This document shows positions 38,291 to 48,456 of a stretch of DNA of 64,000 nt, piece after piece. Within the stretch, counting starts at the first letter, position 1. Each line of letters opens with the position of its first letter. The stretch is taken from NCBI GenBank assembly GCA_022781445.1, contig JALETQ010000021.1, positions 17,060-81,059 on the forward strand, given 5' to 3'. The stretch comes from Prevotella sp. GTDB lineage: Bacteria > Bacteroidota > Bacteroidia > Bacteroidales > Bacteroidaceae. A model generated the notes under the pieces. That model ran no database searches. It was not told the origin of the DNA and saw only the letters and a program-made list of their open reading frames with translations. The translations under genes were made by a program, and so were the position numbers.

Positions 38291-38477
38291 TCATACAAAA
38301 ACAAGTTCTTATCGGCAGACACGCCGCGTCGAGACATCGCCTGTCACGCAAAGCGGCCGGCAGCCTATGTTGCATATCGGCCTCGGAGACATGTGTCTTT
38401 ACCTTTAATATATATAACGCTGTTTTTATTTCGGTTCATCACATCCATCATCAAAAACACCTTTCAAAATAACAAGT

Positions 38478-39902
38478 ATGTCACGAAAGAGAAAAGCATT
38501 ACCCATCCTCGAAAATGTCACCATAACCGATTGTGCGGCAGAAGGCAAATCATTGGCCCGAGTGGACGACCAGGTGGTCTTCGTTCCCTTCACCGTTCCG
38601 GGCGATGTCGTCGATATCCGGATACGCAAGAAAAGACGAAACTACTGCGAGGGAGAGGCAATCAGATTCCTTCAATACAGCGAGAACCGCGAAAAGCCTT
38701 TCTGCAAGCATTTCGGAGTATGCGGCGGATGCAAATGGCAAAACCTGCCCTACGGCGACCAGCTCGAGATGAAAGCCAAACAGGTTCACGATCAACTTAC
38801 CCGCATCGGCAAGGTGGCTCTGCCCGAGTTCCGTCCCATCCTCGGCTCCGCGCAAACCCGGTTTTATCGCAACAAGCTGGAGTTCGGCTGCTCCAACAAG
38901 AGATGGATTACCAAGGAAGAGATTCAGGCAGGCGAAGCCATCGACCGCCGTGATGCCATCGGATTCCACATCACAGGGTCGTTCGATAAAATACTGCCCA
39001 TCGAACGATGCCTGCTGATGGACGATTTACAGAACGACATCCGCAACGACATCTTCGAATATGCCGTCAATCACGGGCTGTCGTTTTACGACATCAAGCA
39101 ACAATACGGCTTGTTGCGAAGTCTGATGGTCCGCAATTCCAACACCGGCGAATGGATGTTGCTCGTACAGTTCCACTATGACGGGCCGGACGATGAGGAA
39201 AAGGCATTGGGACTGATGCGGCACCTTGCCGACAGATTCCCGCAAATCACTTCGCTGCTCTATGTGGACAACCAAAAAGGAAACGACACTTTCAACGATC
39301 TCGAGCTCGTCACCTTCAAAGGAAACGGCGAGATATACGAAACCATGGAAGACCTGCGCTTCAAGGTGGGTCCCAAGAGCTTTTACCAGACCAATACCGA
39401 ACAGGCTTATCACCTCTATTCCGTGGTGAGAGAACTTGCCGGCCTCAAGGGCGACGAGCTGGTCTATGATCTTTACACCGGCACGGGGACCATTGCCAAC
39501 TTCGTGGCCCGCAATGCCAGAAAGGTCATCGGCATCGAGTATGTTCCCGAAGCGATTGAAGATGCCAAGGTCAATTCTGACATCAACAACATCGACAACA
39601 CGCTCTTTTTTGCCGGCGACATGAAAGACATCCTGACCTCCGACTTCATCGAACGCCACGGCACGCCGGATCTCATCATCACCGATCCGCCGCGGGCAGG
39701 AATGCACGCCGACGTCATTGCCACCATTCTGCATGCCCGTCCCGCCAAAATCGTGTACGTGAGCTGCAATCCTGCCACGCAGGCAAGAGACCTGGCTCTG
39801 CTCGACGAGCAATATGTCATCGAAGCCGTGCAGCCCGTCGACATGTTTCCCCACACGCCCCATGTCGAAAACGTGGTACTCCTTGCCCGGCGCACAGCAT
39901 GA
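38478..39902 (+). CDS. rlmD: 23S rRNA (uracil-C5)-methyltransferase, RlmD type
   Basis: Protein of 474 residues. An N-terminal TRAM domain (VFVPFTVPGDVVDIRIRKK) is followed by an iron-sulfur cysteine cluster (FCKHFGVCGGCKWQ plus a later Cys) and the SAM fold (YDLYTGTGTIANF). The catalytic blocks are TDPPRAGMH and VSCNPATQ with the nucleophilic cysteine. Known members methylate U1939, or U747 and U1939, of 23S rRNA; the exact site here is inferred. Confidence 0.88.
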   Translation: MSRKRKALPILENVTITDCAAEGKSLARVDDQVVFVPFTVPGDVVDIRIRKKRRNYCEGEAIRFLQYSENREKPFCKHFGVCGGCKWQNLPYGDQLEMKAKQVHDQLTRIGKVALPEFRPILGSAQTRFYRNKLEFGCSNKRWITKEEIQAGEAIDRRDAIGFHITGSFDKILPIERCLLMDDLQNDIRNDIFEYAVNHGLSFYDIKQQYGLLRSLMVRNSNTGEWMLLVQFHYDGPDDEEKALGLMRHLADRFPQITSLLYVDNQKGNDTFNDLELVTFKGNGEIYETMEDLRFKVGPKSFYQTNTEQAYHLYSVVRELAGLKGDELVYDLYTGTGTIANFVARNARKVIGIEYVPEAIEDAKVNSDINNIDNTLFFAGDMKDILTSDFIERHGTPDLIITDPPRAGMHADVIATILHARPAKIVYVSCNPATQARDLALLDEQYVIEAVQPVDMFPHTPHVENVVLLARRTA

Positions 39903-40056
39903 CACCTGCCCGCTTGGCAGACTCCACGGTGACTGGCAACCTCTTCGGAAACACAGGATCGGCCGATAGCGGAAGGAAGGGAAGCAGGACAACAACACAA
40001 AAACCGACAAACTGAGATACAACAATAACGATGTCAAACTCAAAACGAAAAAGATT

Positions 40057-41190
40057 ATGAAAAAATGCAGCTTATTACTCACTGTCATCGCAGCAGGATT
40101 CATGGTGACCACTGCACAGGCTCAAGAAGAAAAGAAACCTCTTTTGAGCAAGCCTAAGGTAAGTGGCTATTTCATCGGAAACTACACTGCCAGCTTTCAG
40201 GACGGCAAAGAATCCAACGAATTCAACATCCGCATGATTCGTCTGATCATGAAAGGAAGAATAGCCGAAGACTTCGAGTACACCCTCCAAGGACAACTCA
40301 ACGGCAACACGGCAACCCTGGGCAGCAGTCCCAGAATGGTCGATGTCAATATCGAATGGCAGAAGTATGACTTTTTCAGAGTTAAAATAGGTCAGTTCAA
40401 ACGTCCGTTTACCTTTGAAAACCTCATGCACCCCATCGAAGCCGGATTCATGGGATTGGGACAGAACGTGACCTATCTCTCCGGATTCAGTGACAGATCA
40501 GGCGAACTCGCCAGCAACGGACGTGACATCGGTCTGCAGTTCCAGGGCGACTTCCTTCCCGATGCCAGCGGACGTAACCTGCTTCACTACGAGGTCGGTG
40601 TTTTCAACGGACAGGGCATCAACACCGGTGACGTGGACCAGAAAAAAGACATCATCGGAGGTGTGTGGTATGCTCCTGTCAAAGGCGTTCGCATCGGTCT
40701 TTACGGATGGGAAGGCACATACGCCCGCCGCGGTCAGTGGACCGAACAGGATGGTACCGTTCGCAGTGGTGTCAAAAGTCTTCGCAACCACCGCTATGCC
40801 ATCAGTGCCGAATATCGCGACGAAGACTGGCAGCTGCGTTCAGAATACATCCACAACACCGGATACGGATTCCTGAACCGTCACCAGAAGCAAGAGGATC
40901 TCAACGATGCCACCGTCAACTGGGCCCAAGGCAACAAGGCCGACGGTGTCTATGTGGTATGCGTTGCACCCATCATCAAACAGAAGTTGCGCGTGAAAGC
41001 CCGCTACGACCTCTACCGTAAATCGGGCGACTGGGAAACATCCAAGACACAGTATGACTTCGGTTTGAACTACCTCTTCAACAAGAATGTGGAACTTCAA
41101 ACCCAATACACGCTGGTCAATGACCGTTCGCTCCCCGTGGGCGACCACAATTACAGCATGCTCAACGCCCAGTTCTGCGTGAAATTCTGA
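40057..41190 (+). CDS. Porin, phosphate-selective OprO/OprP type
   Basis: Outer-membrane barrel protein of 377 residues with a signal peptide (MKKCSLLLTVIAAGFMVTTAQA). The start of the barrel (KVSGYFIGNYTASFQDG), the KIGQFKRPFTFENL block and the C-terminal phenylalanine (NAQFCVKF) are typical of the OprO/P family. Phosphate selectivity is not certain for Bacteroidota members. The gene stands alone, followed by two strong hairpins. Confidence 0.85.
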   Translation: MKKCSLLLTVIAAGFMVTTAQAQEEKKPLLSKPKVSGYFIGNYTASFQDGKESNEFNIRMIRLIMKGRIAEDFEYTLQGQLNGNTATLGSSPRMVDVNIEWQKYDFFRVKIGQFKRPFTFENLMHPIEAGFMGLGQNVTYLSGFSDRSGELASNGRDIGLQFQGDFLPDASGRNLLHYEVGVFNGQGINTGDVDQKKDIIGGVWYAPVKGVRIGLYGWEGTYARRGQWTEQDGTVRSGVKSLRNHRYAISAEYRDEDWQLRSEYIHNTGYGFLNRHQKQEDLNDATVNWAQGNKADGVYVVCVAPIIKQKLRVKARYDLYRKSGDWETSKTQYDFGLNYLFNKNVELQTQYTLVNDRSLPVGDHNYSMLNAQFCVKF

Positions 41191-41194
41191 TGTG

Positions 41195-41219
41195 GCTGTC
41201 GGCCGTACCGGCCGACAGC
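41195..41219. repeat. Hairpin right after porin stop
   Basis: Perfect 11-bp stem GCTGTCGGCCG/CGGCCGACAGC with a 3-nt loop, 5 nt after the stop codon. There is no T-run, so it more likely protects the mRNA 3' end than terminates transcription. Confidence 0.7.
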
Positions 41220-41256
41220 AGGCACACATTTCATACCTGTATCTTAGTTTTGAACC

Positions 41257-41304
41257 AACCCGGGAGTGATGCCATCTGTCGCACTCCCGGGTTTTCGTTT
41301 TTCC
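41257..41304 (+). terminator. Porin terminator
   Basis: AACCCGGGAGTG (41257-41268) pairs perfectly with CACTCCCGGGTT (41282-41293), followed by TTCGTTTTT. A strong intrinsic terminator. Confidence 0.85.
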
Positions 41305-41476
41305 ACTTCCCGACATCCCATCCTTTCCGACCACATATACATGCTTCCTCCCCTACCGGCAACTCCATCCTTGCATAACACGTTGGCAGAAGACACCATA
41401 GCATTCGCCCCGTTCGGCACTTTCACGCATCTCGGATTATCCCAATGACTGAGAAGGCGATAGAAGGAATGGCAGA

Positions 41477-43819
41477 TCACATACGGCGACGTTGGGATTC
41501 GCCTGCCCCCGTTCCTTTATACTTGCTCCGGCTCGGATTGAGAAGGTAGCGGACAGTGAATGTAACCGTACTCATGGAATATTCTTCACGGTATGCCGAC
41601 TGTTCCTTGCCGGAGTACGTGATGCAGGATTCATCACCGGTACCGAAAATATCACGCACATAGAGTTGCAGGACAAGACGATCATTCAACAATGATTTGT
41701 GGAGCGAAAGATCGGTGCCGAACCAGCCTCGGTTATAAAACTCATTGCCTTGGTAGCCTTTCGTTCGTGCAGTCATGTTGAGCGAAGCCGTGGCCCACTT
41801 GGTGTCGAAGGTATTGTTGAATCTGAATGTTGCAACGGGATGACCGAGATTGTTCCCGTCGTGGGTTTCCATTTCAAACCATTGCTTGTAAAGCATCACC
41901 CGGAATGACGGCTGCCATATACCGAAACGCGGACTCAAGGACAACGATGCCGTCAGTTTGTTGTAGGAAGGCAGATTCTCGGGATGTGCCAAGACCACGG
42001 TGGGATTCTCCTTATAGGTACTCACCATGAGTTGAATTTCATCGCGGACATGGCTGAACATGGTGTTGAACGAGAGCCATTTCCACGACATGGTATAACT
42101 CAGGTTGCGTGTCAGAGATGTCACGAGGAAGGGATTTCCGGTTTCGTAAGTATATTGGTTATAGTATTGCACACCGTTGCGGAGCATCATATACGAAGGA
42201 CGGTCGATGTCGGTGCCGTAGGACAGTTGCATCTGTGTCTTGCCCACCGGCATGGACAATGAAACCGAAGGCAGCCAGTTCCCGTATGTGCGGCTTCGGT
42301 CGGACTGGTAGATCCCATGGTCGAAATAGTCGAAGTCGATGTATTCGTAACGCAGTCCGGCACGGACGTCGAGCTTTCCGAACGAACGACCGTAGTCGGC
42401 AAAGAGCGATGTCATCTTTTCCTTGAACCGGCTTCGTTCACTGCCCGCCACATCAGCCGGAACAATGTCATAGAATCCTTTGCGACTCGACGACGACAGC
42501 TCTCCGCCCAACGACATATTGCCCGACAGCAAGGGTACCGTCAGCACGAGTTTCGATGCCAGCAACATGTTGTACGACCGACGGCCGGCATTGGCTCTAA
42601 ACACAACGGGAGCCGCTCCAATCTTGGCAAACGACTCTTCGGTGTTGATCTCTTCCTTTTTGCCCGACCAATAGTAATCGGCATTGAAATCGATGCCTAC
42701 CTTTCCCACCTTTCCGACATAATACATATTGGCCGAGACATTGGTTTTCAGGGCAGGGTAACCCACCATGGAATGCGAACGGTCTTCGAACATGCCGTCA
42801 CGCAGCGTGAACGAATTCATATGTCCCACCACATCGGTGCTGATGTATCGGTCGTAGCTGACCGAAGCTCCCGCCGAATGGTCTTGACTGAACTGACAGC
42901 TCGATGCCAAGCGGACATAGGGGTTGACGGACTTATAAAGGTTTTCGATGTCATTGGTTACCTGCCATGTCTGTTCCAGAAAGGTCATCTGCCTGAGCCT
43001 TTTGCTCTCGTTCATACGTTCGGATTCACCATAGAGATGGGCGTTCATGTCCCATTTGCCCTTCCGGTAGTTGAGTCGCAGGCTCTCCGTCAAACTCATG
43101 TCTTCCTTTTCGTCGACGGATACGGAGGTGCGCGTGTCGAGTCCGAATCCTTCGCCGACAGGCCTCTTGGTCGTGATGCGTATCACGCTTTTCACGGTTG
43201 CGCCGTAACGTGCCCCGGGATTGGTGATGACTTCTATGTTCCTGACTTCATCGGGGCGGATACGTTCCAACTCCGTGCGGTCGGTCATCTTTCTGCCGTT
43301 GATGTATATCTCGGGCGTACCCCTGCCGAAGACTTCGATGTTGCCGTTGTTGGCCGACACGTTGGGAATGACATCGAGCAAATGGTTCATCGACGTCGAC
43401 TTTTCGAGTACCGAACCGGCGACGGTGGTGGTCATGCCTTCGCCCCGAAGGACGGTCTTGGGTTGTGAAGACTTCACGACCACTTCGTCGAGTTGGTAGG
43501 TCTGGGGCGTGAGTTCGATGACCCCGAGGTTACTGCCCGGCGACGACAACCGCAGAGGCTCATATCCCATCGAGTTGATCCGGAGATATACGGGTGTGGT
43601 TTCATCGACCGTCAGGGTGAAAATTCCGTCGGCATCAGACACGGTTCCGACGATGAAAGCATCGTTGTCGGATCTGAATGCGACGATGTTGGCAAATGCA
43701 ACCGCCTCGTGCGAAGACTTGTCGATGACCTGCCCTTTGTAAGTCAGGGCGCAGGTTGCCGCAATCGGGCAACAAAGCAACAACAGCAAAAAGATGCTTT
43801 TACGTAATTCTTTCATCAT
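41477..43819 (-). CDS. Outer-membrane beta-barrel family protein (TonB-receptor-like)
   Basis: Protein of 780 residues. A signal peptide (about 1-25) is followed by a carboxypeptidase-regulatory-like domain (YKGQVIDKSSHEAVAFANI). A plug-like region (LDEVVVKSSQPKTVLRGEGM, DVIPNVSANNGNIEVFGRGTPEIYINGRKM) leads into a large barrel. This matches the OMP_b-brl_3 group of Bacteroidota, which resembles TonB receptors but is often functionally undefined. The C-terminus is basic (SRSKYKGTGAGESQRRRM) rather than ending in an aromatic residue. The gene is monocistronic, between the PMM terminator and its own -7 box. Confidence 0.8.
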   Translation of the reverse strand: MMKELRKSIFLLLLLCCPIAATCALTYKGQVIDKSSHEAVAFANIVAFRSDNDAFIVGTVSDADGIFTLTVDETTPVYLRINSMGYEPLRLSSPGSNLGVIELTPQTYQLDEVVVKSSQPKTVLRGEGMTTTVAGSVLEKSTSMNHLLDVIPNVSANNGNIEVFGRGTPEIYINGRKMTDRTELERIRPDEVRNIEVITNPGARYGATVKSVIRITTKRPVGEGFGLDTRTSVSVDEKEDMSLTESLRLNYRKGKWDMNAHLYGESERMNESKRLRQMTFLEQTWQVTNDIENLYKSVNPYVRLASSCQFSQDHSAGASVSYDRYISTDVVGHMNSFTLRDGMFEDRSHSMVGYPALKTNVSANMYYVGKVGKVGIDFNADYYWSGKKEEINTEESFAKIGAAPVVFRANAGRRSYNMLLASKLVLTVPLLSGNMSLGGELSSSSRKGFYDIVPADVAGSERSRFKEKMTSLFADYGRSFGKLDVRAGLRYEYIDFDYFDHGIYQSDRSRTYGNWLPSVSLSMPVGKTQMQLSYGTDIDRPSYMMLRNGVQYYNQYTYETGNPFLVTSLTRNLSYTMSWKWLSFNTMFSHVRDEIQLMVSTYKENPTVVLAHPENLPSYNKLTASLSLSPRFGIWQPSFRVMLYKQWFEMETHDGNNLGHPVATFRFNNTFDTKWATASLNMTARTKGYQGNEFYNRGWFGTDLSLHKSLLNDRLVLQLYVRDIFGTGDESCITYSGKEQSAYREEYSMSTVTFTVRYLLNPSRSKYKGTGAGESQRRRM

Positions 43820-43907
43820 GTCTCATATTTGATTACAGTCGATCACCGGACCACTCTGTCCGACATCTCATCTCGCCCATGACACTTTCCGGCCGGCAAG
43901 CATGTCA

Positions 43908-43915
43908 CAAAGATA
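43908..43915 (-). promoter_or_regulatory. -7 box upstream of the beta-barrel gene
   Basis: TATCTTTG on the minus strand, 88 nt before the start codon. The -33 box is poor. Confidence 0.5.
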
Positions 43916-44006
43916 AGCATTATTAACATGATTCTTTCCGGTTTCCGTTTTTTTTGAAGCCGAAAGACCCATTTTTTCTCTTTCGGGCAAAGAAAGGCAA
44001 AGGCGG

Positions 44007-44046
44007 AAAACGACAATGGCCGCCCCCTTGCATGTCGGCCATTGTC
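44007..44046 (-). terminator. Phosphohexomutase gene terminator
   Basis: GACAATGGCCG/CGGCCATTGTC 11-bp perfect stem (44012-44022 with 44036-44046). On the minus strand it is followed by GTTTT. Confidence 0.65.
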
Positions 44047-44080
44047 GAGAAGTGTCACGGGCATCGTCCCTACGGAGGGG

Positions 44081-45574
44081 TCATGAGCGGACGGAGAGAC
44101 GGTCGAAGCCGGCAAGCAACGTGCGGACACGGGCTTCGATGGCAGCCACACCGCCGGCGATGTCCGACTCGATGTTGAGCGGAAGCACCGGGTCGTGGAG
44201 CGACTGCCGCAAGAGGAACCAGCCTTGCTCGTCGCCGCCGAGGCAGTCGACGCGGACGCCTTCGTAATTGGGTGTCACGATATGCCAACCGGGTACGGAT
44301 CCGGCTGCCTGCTTAATCTTTTCGATGACACGGCTGCCATAGCCTTTGAAGTCGTCGTCAAGGATGTTGAGCCTGATCTCTCTGCTCTCGGCAGGCTGTT
44401 CGAGCTTGGCAATGAGGTCTTGCAACTGCCTGCCTTCATGACGCAGGCGTGCTGCTTCCACCAACAGTTTCGCCACGAGATAGGCTCCGTCGTCGAGGAA
44501 AAAGTTCTCGCGCAACGCCGCATGCCCCGAGGTTTCGATGGCAAGCCACGACTCGTTGCCGGCGGCATTGAGGCGCAACGACTCGTTGATGACATTCTTA
44601 TAGCCCCTGCGGAAGCGATAATGGATGCCGCCCATGCCGGCAATGTAACGTGTCAGTCCCCGCGATGTGACCGAGTCGGTGACGATGGTGCTGCCCGGGT
44701 GTTCCTTCAGTACCACATGGGCAATGAGGGCAATGAGGGCGTTGCGGTGGATGGGCTCGCCGGTGGAAGCCACGACGGCGGAGCGGTCCACGTCGGTATC
44801 AAAGATGATTCCGAGGTCGGCACGGTGTTCCTTGACGGCACGGCAGACGGACGCCATCGCGTCGTCGTCTTCCGGATTGGGGATGTGATTGGGGAATGTT
44901 CCGTCGGGTTCGAGAAACTGACTGCCCCCGGTATCGGCTCCGAGCGGTTCGAGCACCCGGCTGGCGAAGAAGCCGCCGGCACCGTTTCCGGCATCGACCA
45001 CGATCTTCATGCCCGCCAAGGGAGTATCGCCCCGGTTCACGCCGTTGCGGATGTAATCCACCAGGAAGCGGCAGTAGGTGTCCATGAAACCGACGGGCCG
45101 GATGTCGCCCTTGTCGACGGCTGCATCCGCTGCGGCCGACTTTTCGGCCAAGGCGAGGATGTCTCTGATGTCTTCCTTGTCCAGTCCGCCCTCGGGGGTA
45201 AAGAATTTCATGCCGTTGCGGTTCCAAGGCAGGTGGCTGGCGGTCACCATGACAGCCCCGTCGATGCGGAGGTCGGCATCCTGGGTGGACATGAACATTG
45301 CCGGCGTGGATGCCAGTCCGAAGACGAAGACCTTGTTGCCGCCTTCGGCAGCCCCTTCGGCAAATGCTTCCGTGAGCGCACTGCTCGACAGGCGCGAGTC
45401 ATGACCCACGGAGACGGTTTGCCGTCCCCTGCCGTTCTTCTTGACAAGCCATGCCGTGAATGCACGGGCAATGGCACGGGCAACATCGGCGGAGAGATTG
45501 ACATGCTGGCCTTCCATACCTTCGAGGGCCACTCCCCTGATGTCCGAACCGTTTTGTAAACTTTTCCAATTCAT
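44081..45574 (-). CDS. Phosphomannomutase/phosphoglucomutase
   Basis: Alpha-D-phosphohexomutase of 497 residues. The phosphoserine loop is TASHLPWNRNG, the metal-binding loop is DTDVDRS, and the sugar-binding loop is ETSGHAALRE. It interconverts hexose 1- and 6-phosphates for sugar-nucleotide synthesis. Glucose versus mannose preference cannot be told. The ATG at 45574 starts the fold; an in-frame extension to 45859 has no homology. It is followed by a terminator and has a long gene-free upstream region. Confidence 0.88.
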   Translation of the reverse strand: MNWKSLQNGSDIRGVALEGMEGQHVNLSADVARAIARAFTAWLVKKNGRGRQTVSVGHDSRLSSSALTEAFAEGAAEGGNKVFVFGLASTPAMFMSTQDADLRIDGAVMVTASHLPWNRNGMKFFTPEGGLDKEDIRDILALAEKSAAADAAVDKGDIRPVGFMDTYCRFLVDYIRNGVNRGDTPLAGMKIVVDAGNGAGGFFASRVLEPLGADTGGSQFLEPDGTFPNHIPNPEDDDAMASVCRAVKEHRADLGIIFDTDVDRSAVVASTGEPIHRNALIALIAHVVLKEHPGSTIVTDSVTSRGLTRYIAGMGGIHYRFRRGYKNVINESLRLNAAGNESWLAIETSGHAALRENFFLDDGAYLVAKLLVEAARLRHEGRQLQDLIAKLEQPAESREIRLNILDDDFKGYGSRVIEKIKQAAGSVPGWHIVTPNYEGVRVDCLGGDEQGWFLLRQSLHDPVLPLNIESDIAGGVAAIEARVRTLLAGFDRLSVRS

Positions 45575-46284
45575 GTGTATTTTCCGTTCTTTATTGATTG
45601 ATGAGTTGATAGTCGTTTCCTTGTATTTCACGCGTCCCGCATCAGCAGGCAAACCTTTATAATTGGTATGTTCAGGAGAACTTCCGCACCGGCACATCCG
45701 TATTCGCGCCCATCGGGCAAATCCCGATGCCGGGACCTGTGTTTTCCTTTCTCCCGTCTGCGAGCCGGAAGGGCATACCCGAAATTGAATGCAATATTCG
45801 GCATTTTTCCCGAGATATGCAAACAATACGGGCAGAATGTCATGGCACCGACAGGCCAACCCGAAGGGTCATCAGACGGTTCCGTTCCACCCATTTCGTT
45901 CATCCATCAGGAATTTTACGGAAGCTGACAAAATGGCATATAAAAGCGATTCCAGCAAAAACAAGCGTAAATACCGGCAAATCAGCGACTTGCAAGAAAC
46001 AGAAAGAAACTGCCCGACGGGTCCCGTCCCCGTGCCTTACGGGGATAGGACTCGTGAGGCACGGGGACGGGATCCGTCGGGCAGAGGGACAGGAGTTGTC
46101 GTCAGGAGGTTTGCGACTGCCATTATGACAGCCACAAACCTTATCTTTTCATCTCCGTCTCGAGTGTGTCGGAAGAGCGATGCGGGGAAGTCGAAGAAAC
46201 GAAAAAGACATCATGAAAACCGCTGCTCCCGGATAATCCGCGACACAGGCGTACAGACAATGAAAAGACCTTGACAACATTCAT
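45575..46284. other. 710-nt gene-free region with palindromic element
   Basis: No convincing gene in any frame. It contains palindromic element copy B (46011-46083) and a related GGGACAGGA piece just after it (46085-46093). Confidence 0.55.
46011..46083. repeat. Palindromic intergenic element, copy B
   Basis: Arms TGCCCGACGGGTCCCGTCCC (46011-46030, continuing CGT) and the matching right arm (46061-46083) pair over 23 positions with one G-U. The core 46016-46078 is 63 bp, exactly as long as the matching core in copy A (35654-35716). Several arm differences from copy A are paired changes that keep the stem intact. Confidence 0.8.
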
Positions 46285-48447
46285 CTATCTGCAAACCGTT
46301 TTTCTGTTTCCCCGGATATAAATGCCCCGGGGCTGTGAAGAACCTTTGGACGGAATACCCTGCAGGTCATAAACCGTCTTGGCACCAGAAGAACCGGCAA
46401 GCGGCACCGATATGCCGCTTGCGACCTGACCTTTCACTTTCACCTCATCCAGGAACATCCGCTTCGAAGGAATGAATGTGAGGGTCGTCGCCCCGCTGCC
46501 CGTTACGGTGACGGTACAGGTTGTCCACCGTCCGCGTTCGAGTGCAAACTCGTTCTGCGACAAGGATGCACCTCCGCTGGCCACGACCGAAAAGGCGGCA
46601 TTGTCTTTCCCGAAGGGAGCAACCATGAAAGTCAGTTCGGCCGTGCCTTCGAGCATGAATTCGGGAGTGGTCATCGCGCCCGACTTCGTATTTGTACCCG
46701 ACTTGACACAACGATCGGCACCCGAAACGGCAAGTCCTTCCCATCCGTCATTGTCGGGTTCGAAACTGCCCGTCCCCACGACACCTCCGTCGAACAAGCC
46801 ATCATTTCCGCCGGCACCCCGGCAGGCATTGAACGACTCATAGAAGATGACGCCGGGTTCGTTGTTCTCCGATTCCTTTTCATGCGAAAAGTCCCTGAAG
46901 GCAAACGAGATTATGCCGTTCTCGGCCTGTGCGATCCTCTCGATGGCAACATTGAGTTTCTTCCGGCCGTTGAGATTGCGATGGTGCAACGTGGCTGCCG
47001 GTTCGGAGAAATTGCCGATGCTGTCATTGGACAGATACGGATATGTATCGCCTTTCTCCGTGTTTTTCCATTTCATGCGGCCATTCTCGCTGAAGTACCG
47101 GGAATCATCATCGTTGTCCGCATGCAGAACGGTCAGCCTCTGATGGGTGTTTTTCAGTTCCGGAAGTCCGTAACTGTTGAAGTCACCGGTGGCATTGACC
47201 ACATTGTTGGCCCAAAGCAAGGAATCGAAGTCTACATAAGTGACCAACATTCCGGCTCCGGGTATGGAGGCATCCCACCCGCGGGGCTGCCTGTTCTCAA
47301 GCATATAATACTCGTCTCGGCAGGCCTTGTTGCAGATGATGTAAGTCTCGCCTCCCTCCATGGCTGCTTTCATGTCGGACACGATGGTATCCCCGGTCAG
47401 TTCGACAGGCTCTTTCCATCCGCACATCATCCGTTCGTAGGCGGTATAACCCACAGGCCGGAAAGTTTCGCCGGCATAAGCCCCGGCATCCATCAGATCC
47501 CAATTACCCATACCGAAATTGCCCGAATACATCACATCGTACGTATCGGGAAATCCCATGCAATGGGAAAATTCATGACAAATGATGCCTATGCCCTCGA
47601 TCTCGGATTGTCCGTTGATCTCATTACTGCACGCATAACGGTCGATCGTCACCCCGTCGAGCGCAAGCGACTTCTTATACTCTGATTCCGTAAGCGTCCA
47701 GGCATGAGGCCAGACGGTCGACGCGGCATTCGTGCCATCGGCCTCGCCCATTCCGGCATAGACAACATACACCTGATCGACCTTGCCGTCTCCATCCCAG
47801 TCATAGGTGGAAAAGTCGACCTTGTCGTCGACCGCCCGACAGGCTTCGACCGTCATCATGCCGGGGCGGAGGTCGTTTCCGTCCTTGTCGTTTCCGCCAT
47901 AGTACGCGGCCGTTTCCGACAAGGTGACGGGTCCCACGACATCGAATTCGAGAGTGAATTGCCCGAAACTCTGATCGAAGAAATAATCCTGGATGCTTCC
48001 CACAAATTTTCCTTCCGAAAAGCCCTTCTCATTGGCGATACGCCGGTAAAGGGCGGTGTCGTGCGAATCTTTGAACCTCGTGTCCTTGAATTGCGCAAGA
48101 ATGATCAGCCCCCGTTGCTTTCCACGGAAAATCCTCTTGTCCACCTTGCCGAGTTTACGCATGGTGGTCATCTCGGGCATGGAACGTTTGGCTCTGCGCA
48201 TGGCATACACCTTGCGCAACTGTTCTTCATGAACCCGGCGGTATATGCCTTGTTCGTCGGGACGGTATAAGACCCCGTCGGCATCGGCATAGTAATGCAG
48301 GTTCTCGTCTCCCATGAGTTGCACGTTCACTTCCGTTCCATCGGCAAGCCTCACTTTCTGCCAAAGGCCTCTTTTGGCCGGTATGGCACCGGCCAAAAGA
48401 GTTCCCATGAAAAGACAGAAAACGATTAAATATATCTTTGTTTTCAT
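46285..48447 (-). CDS. Secreted M6-family metalloprotease
   Basis: Protein of 720 residues with a signal peptide (MKTKIYLIVFCLFMGTLLAGA). A propeptide-like part is followed by the M6 catalytic domain with zinc motif HEFSH (H291, E292, H295), plus the downstream MGFPDTYD and GNFGMGNWDLMDAG blocks seen in immune-inhibitor-A-type proteases. Later beta-rich parts resemble a jelly-roll module. The C-terminus (KTVYDLQGIPSKGSSQPRGI...) looks like the short tails common in exported Prevotella proteins. It degrades extracellular protein. It starts 9 nt after the adhesin gene, so both are made together. Confidence 0.85.
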   Translation of the reverse strand: MKTKIYLIVFCLFMGTLLAGAIPAKRGLWQKVRLADGTEVNVQLMGDENLHYYADADGVLYRPDEQGIYRRVHEEQLRKVYAMRRAKRSMPEMTTMRKLGKVDKRIFRGKQRGLIILAQFKDTRFKDSHDTALYRRIANEKGFSEGKFVGSIQDYFFDQSFGQFTLEFDVVGPVTLSETAAYYGGNDKDGNDLRPGMMTVEACRAVDDKVDFSTYDWDGDGKVDQVYVVYAGMGEADGTNAASTVWPHAWTLTESEYKKSLALDGVTIDRYACSNEINGQSEIEGIGIICHEFSHCMGFPDTYDVMYSGNFGMGNWDLMDAGAYAGETFRPVGYTAYERMMCGWKEPVELTGDTIVSDMKAAMEGGETYIICNKACRDEYYMLENRQPRGWDASIPGAGMLVTYVDFDSLLWANNVVNATGDFNSYGLPELKNTHQRLTVLHADNDDDSRYFSENGRMKWKNTEKGDTYPYLSNDSIGNFSEPAATLHHRNLNGRKKLNVAIERIAQAENGIISFAFRDFSHEKESENNEPGVIFYESFNACRGAGGNDGLFDGGVVGTGSFEPDNDGWEGLAVSGADRCVKSGTNTKSGAMTTPEFMLEGTAELTFMVAPFGKDNAAFSVVASGGASLSQNEFALERGRWTTCTVTVTGSGATTLTFIPSKRMFLDEVKVKGQVASGISVPLAGSSGAKTVYDLQGIPSKGSSQPRGIYIRGNRKTVCR

Positions 48448-48456
48448 GATCTCGTC

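Noticed and set aside
44195..45559. 454-residue open frame antisense to the phosphohexomutase
   Set aside because: The mutase motifs are unambiguous on the other strand; this frame has no domain.
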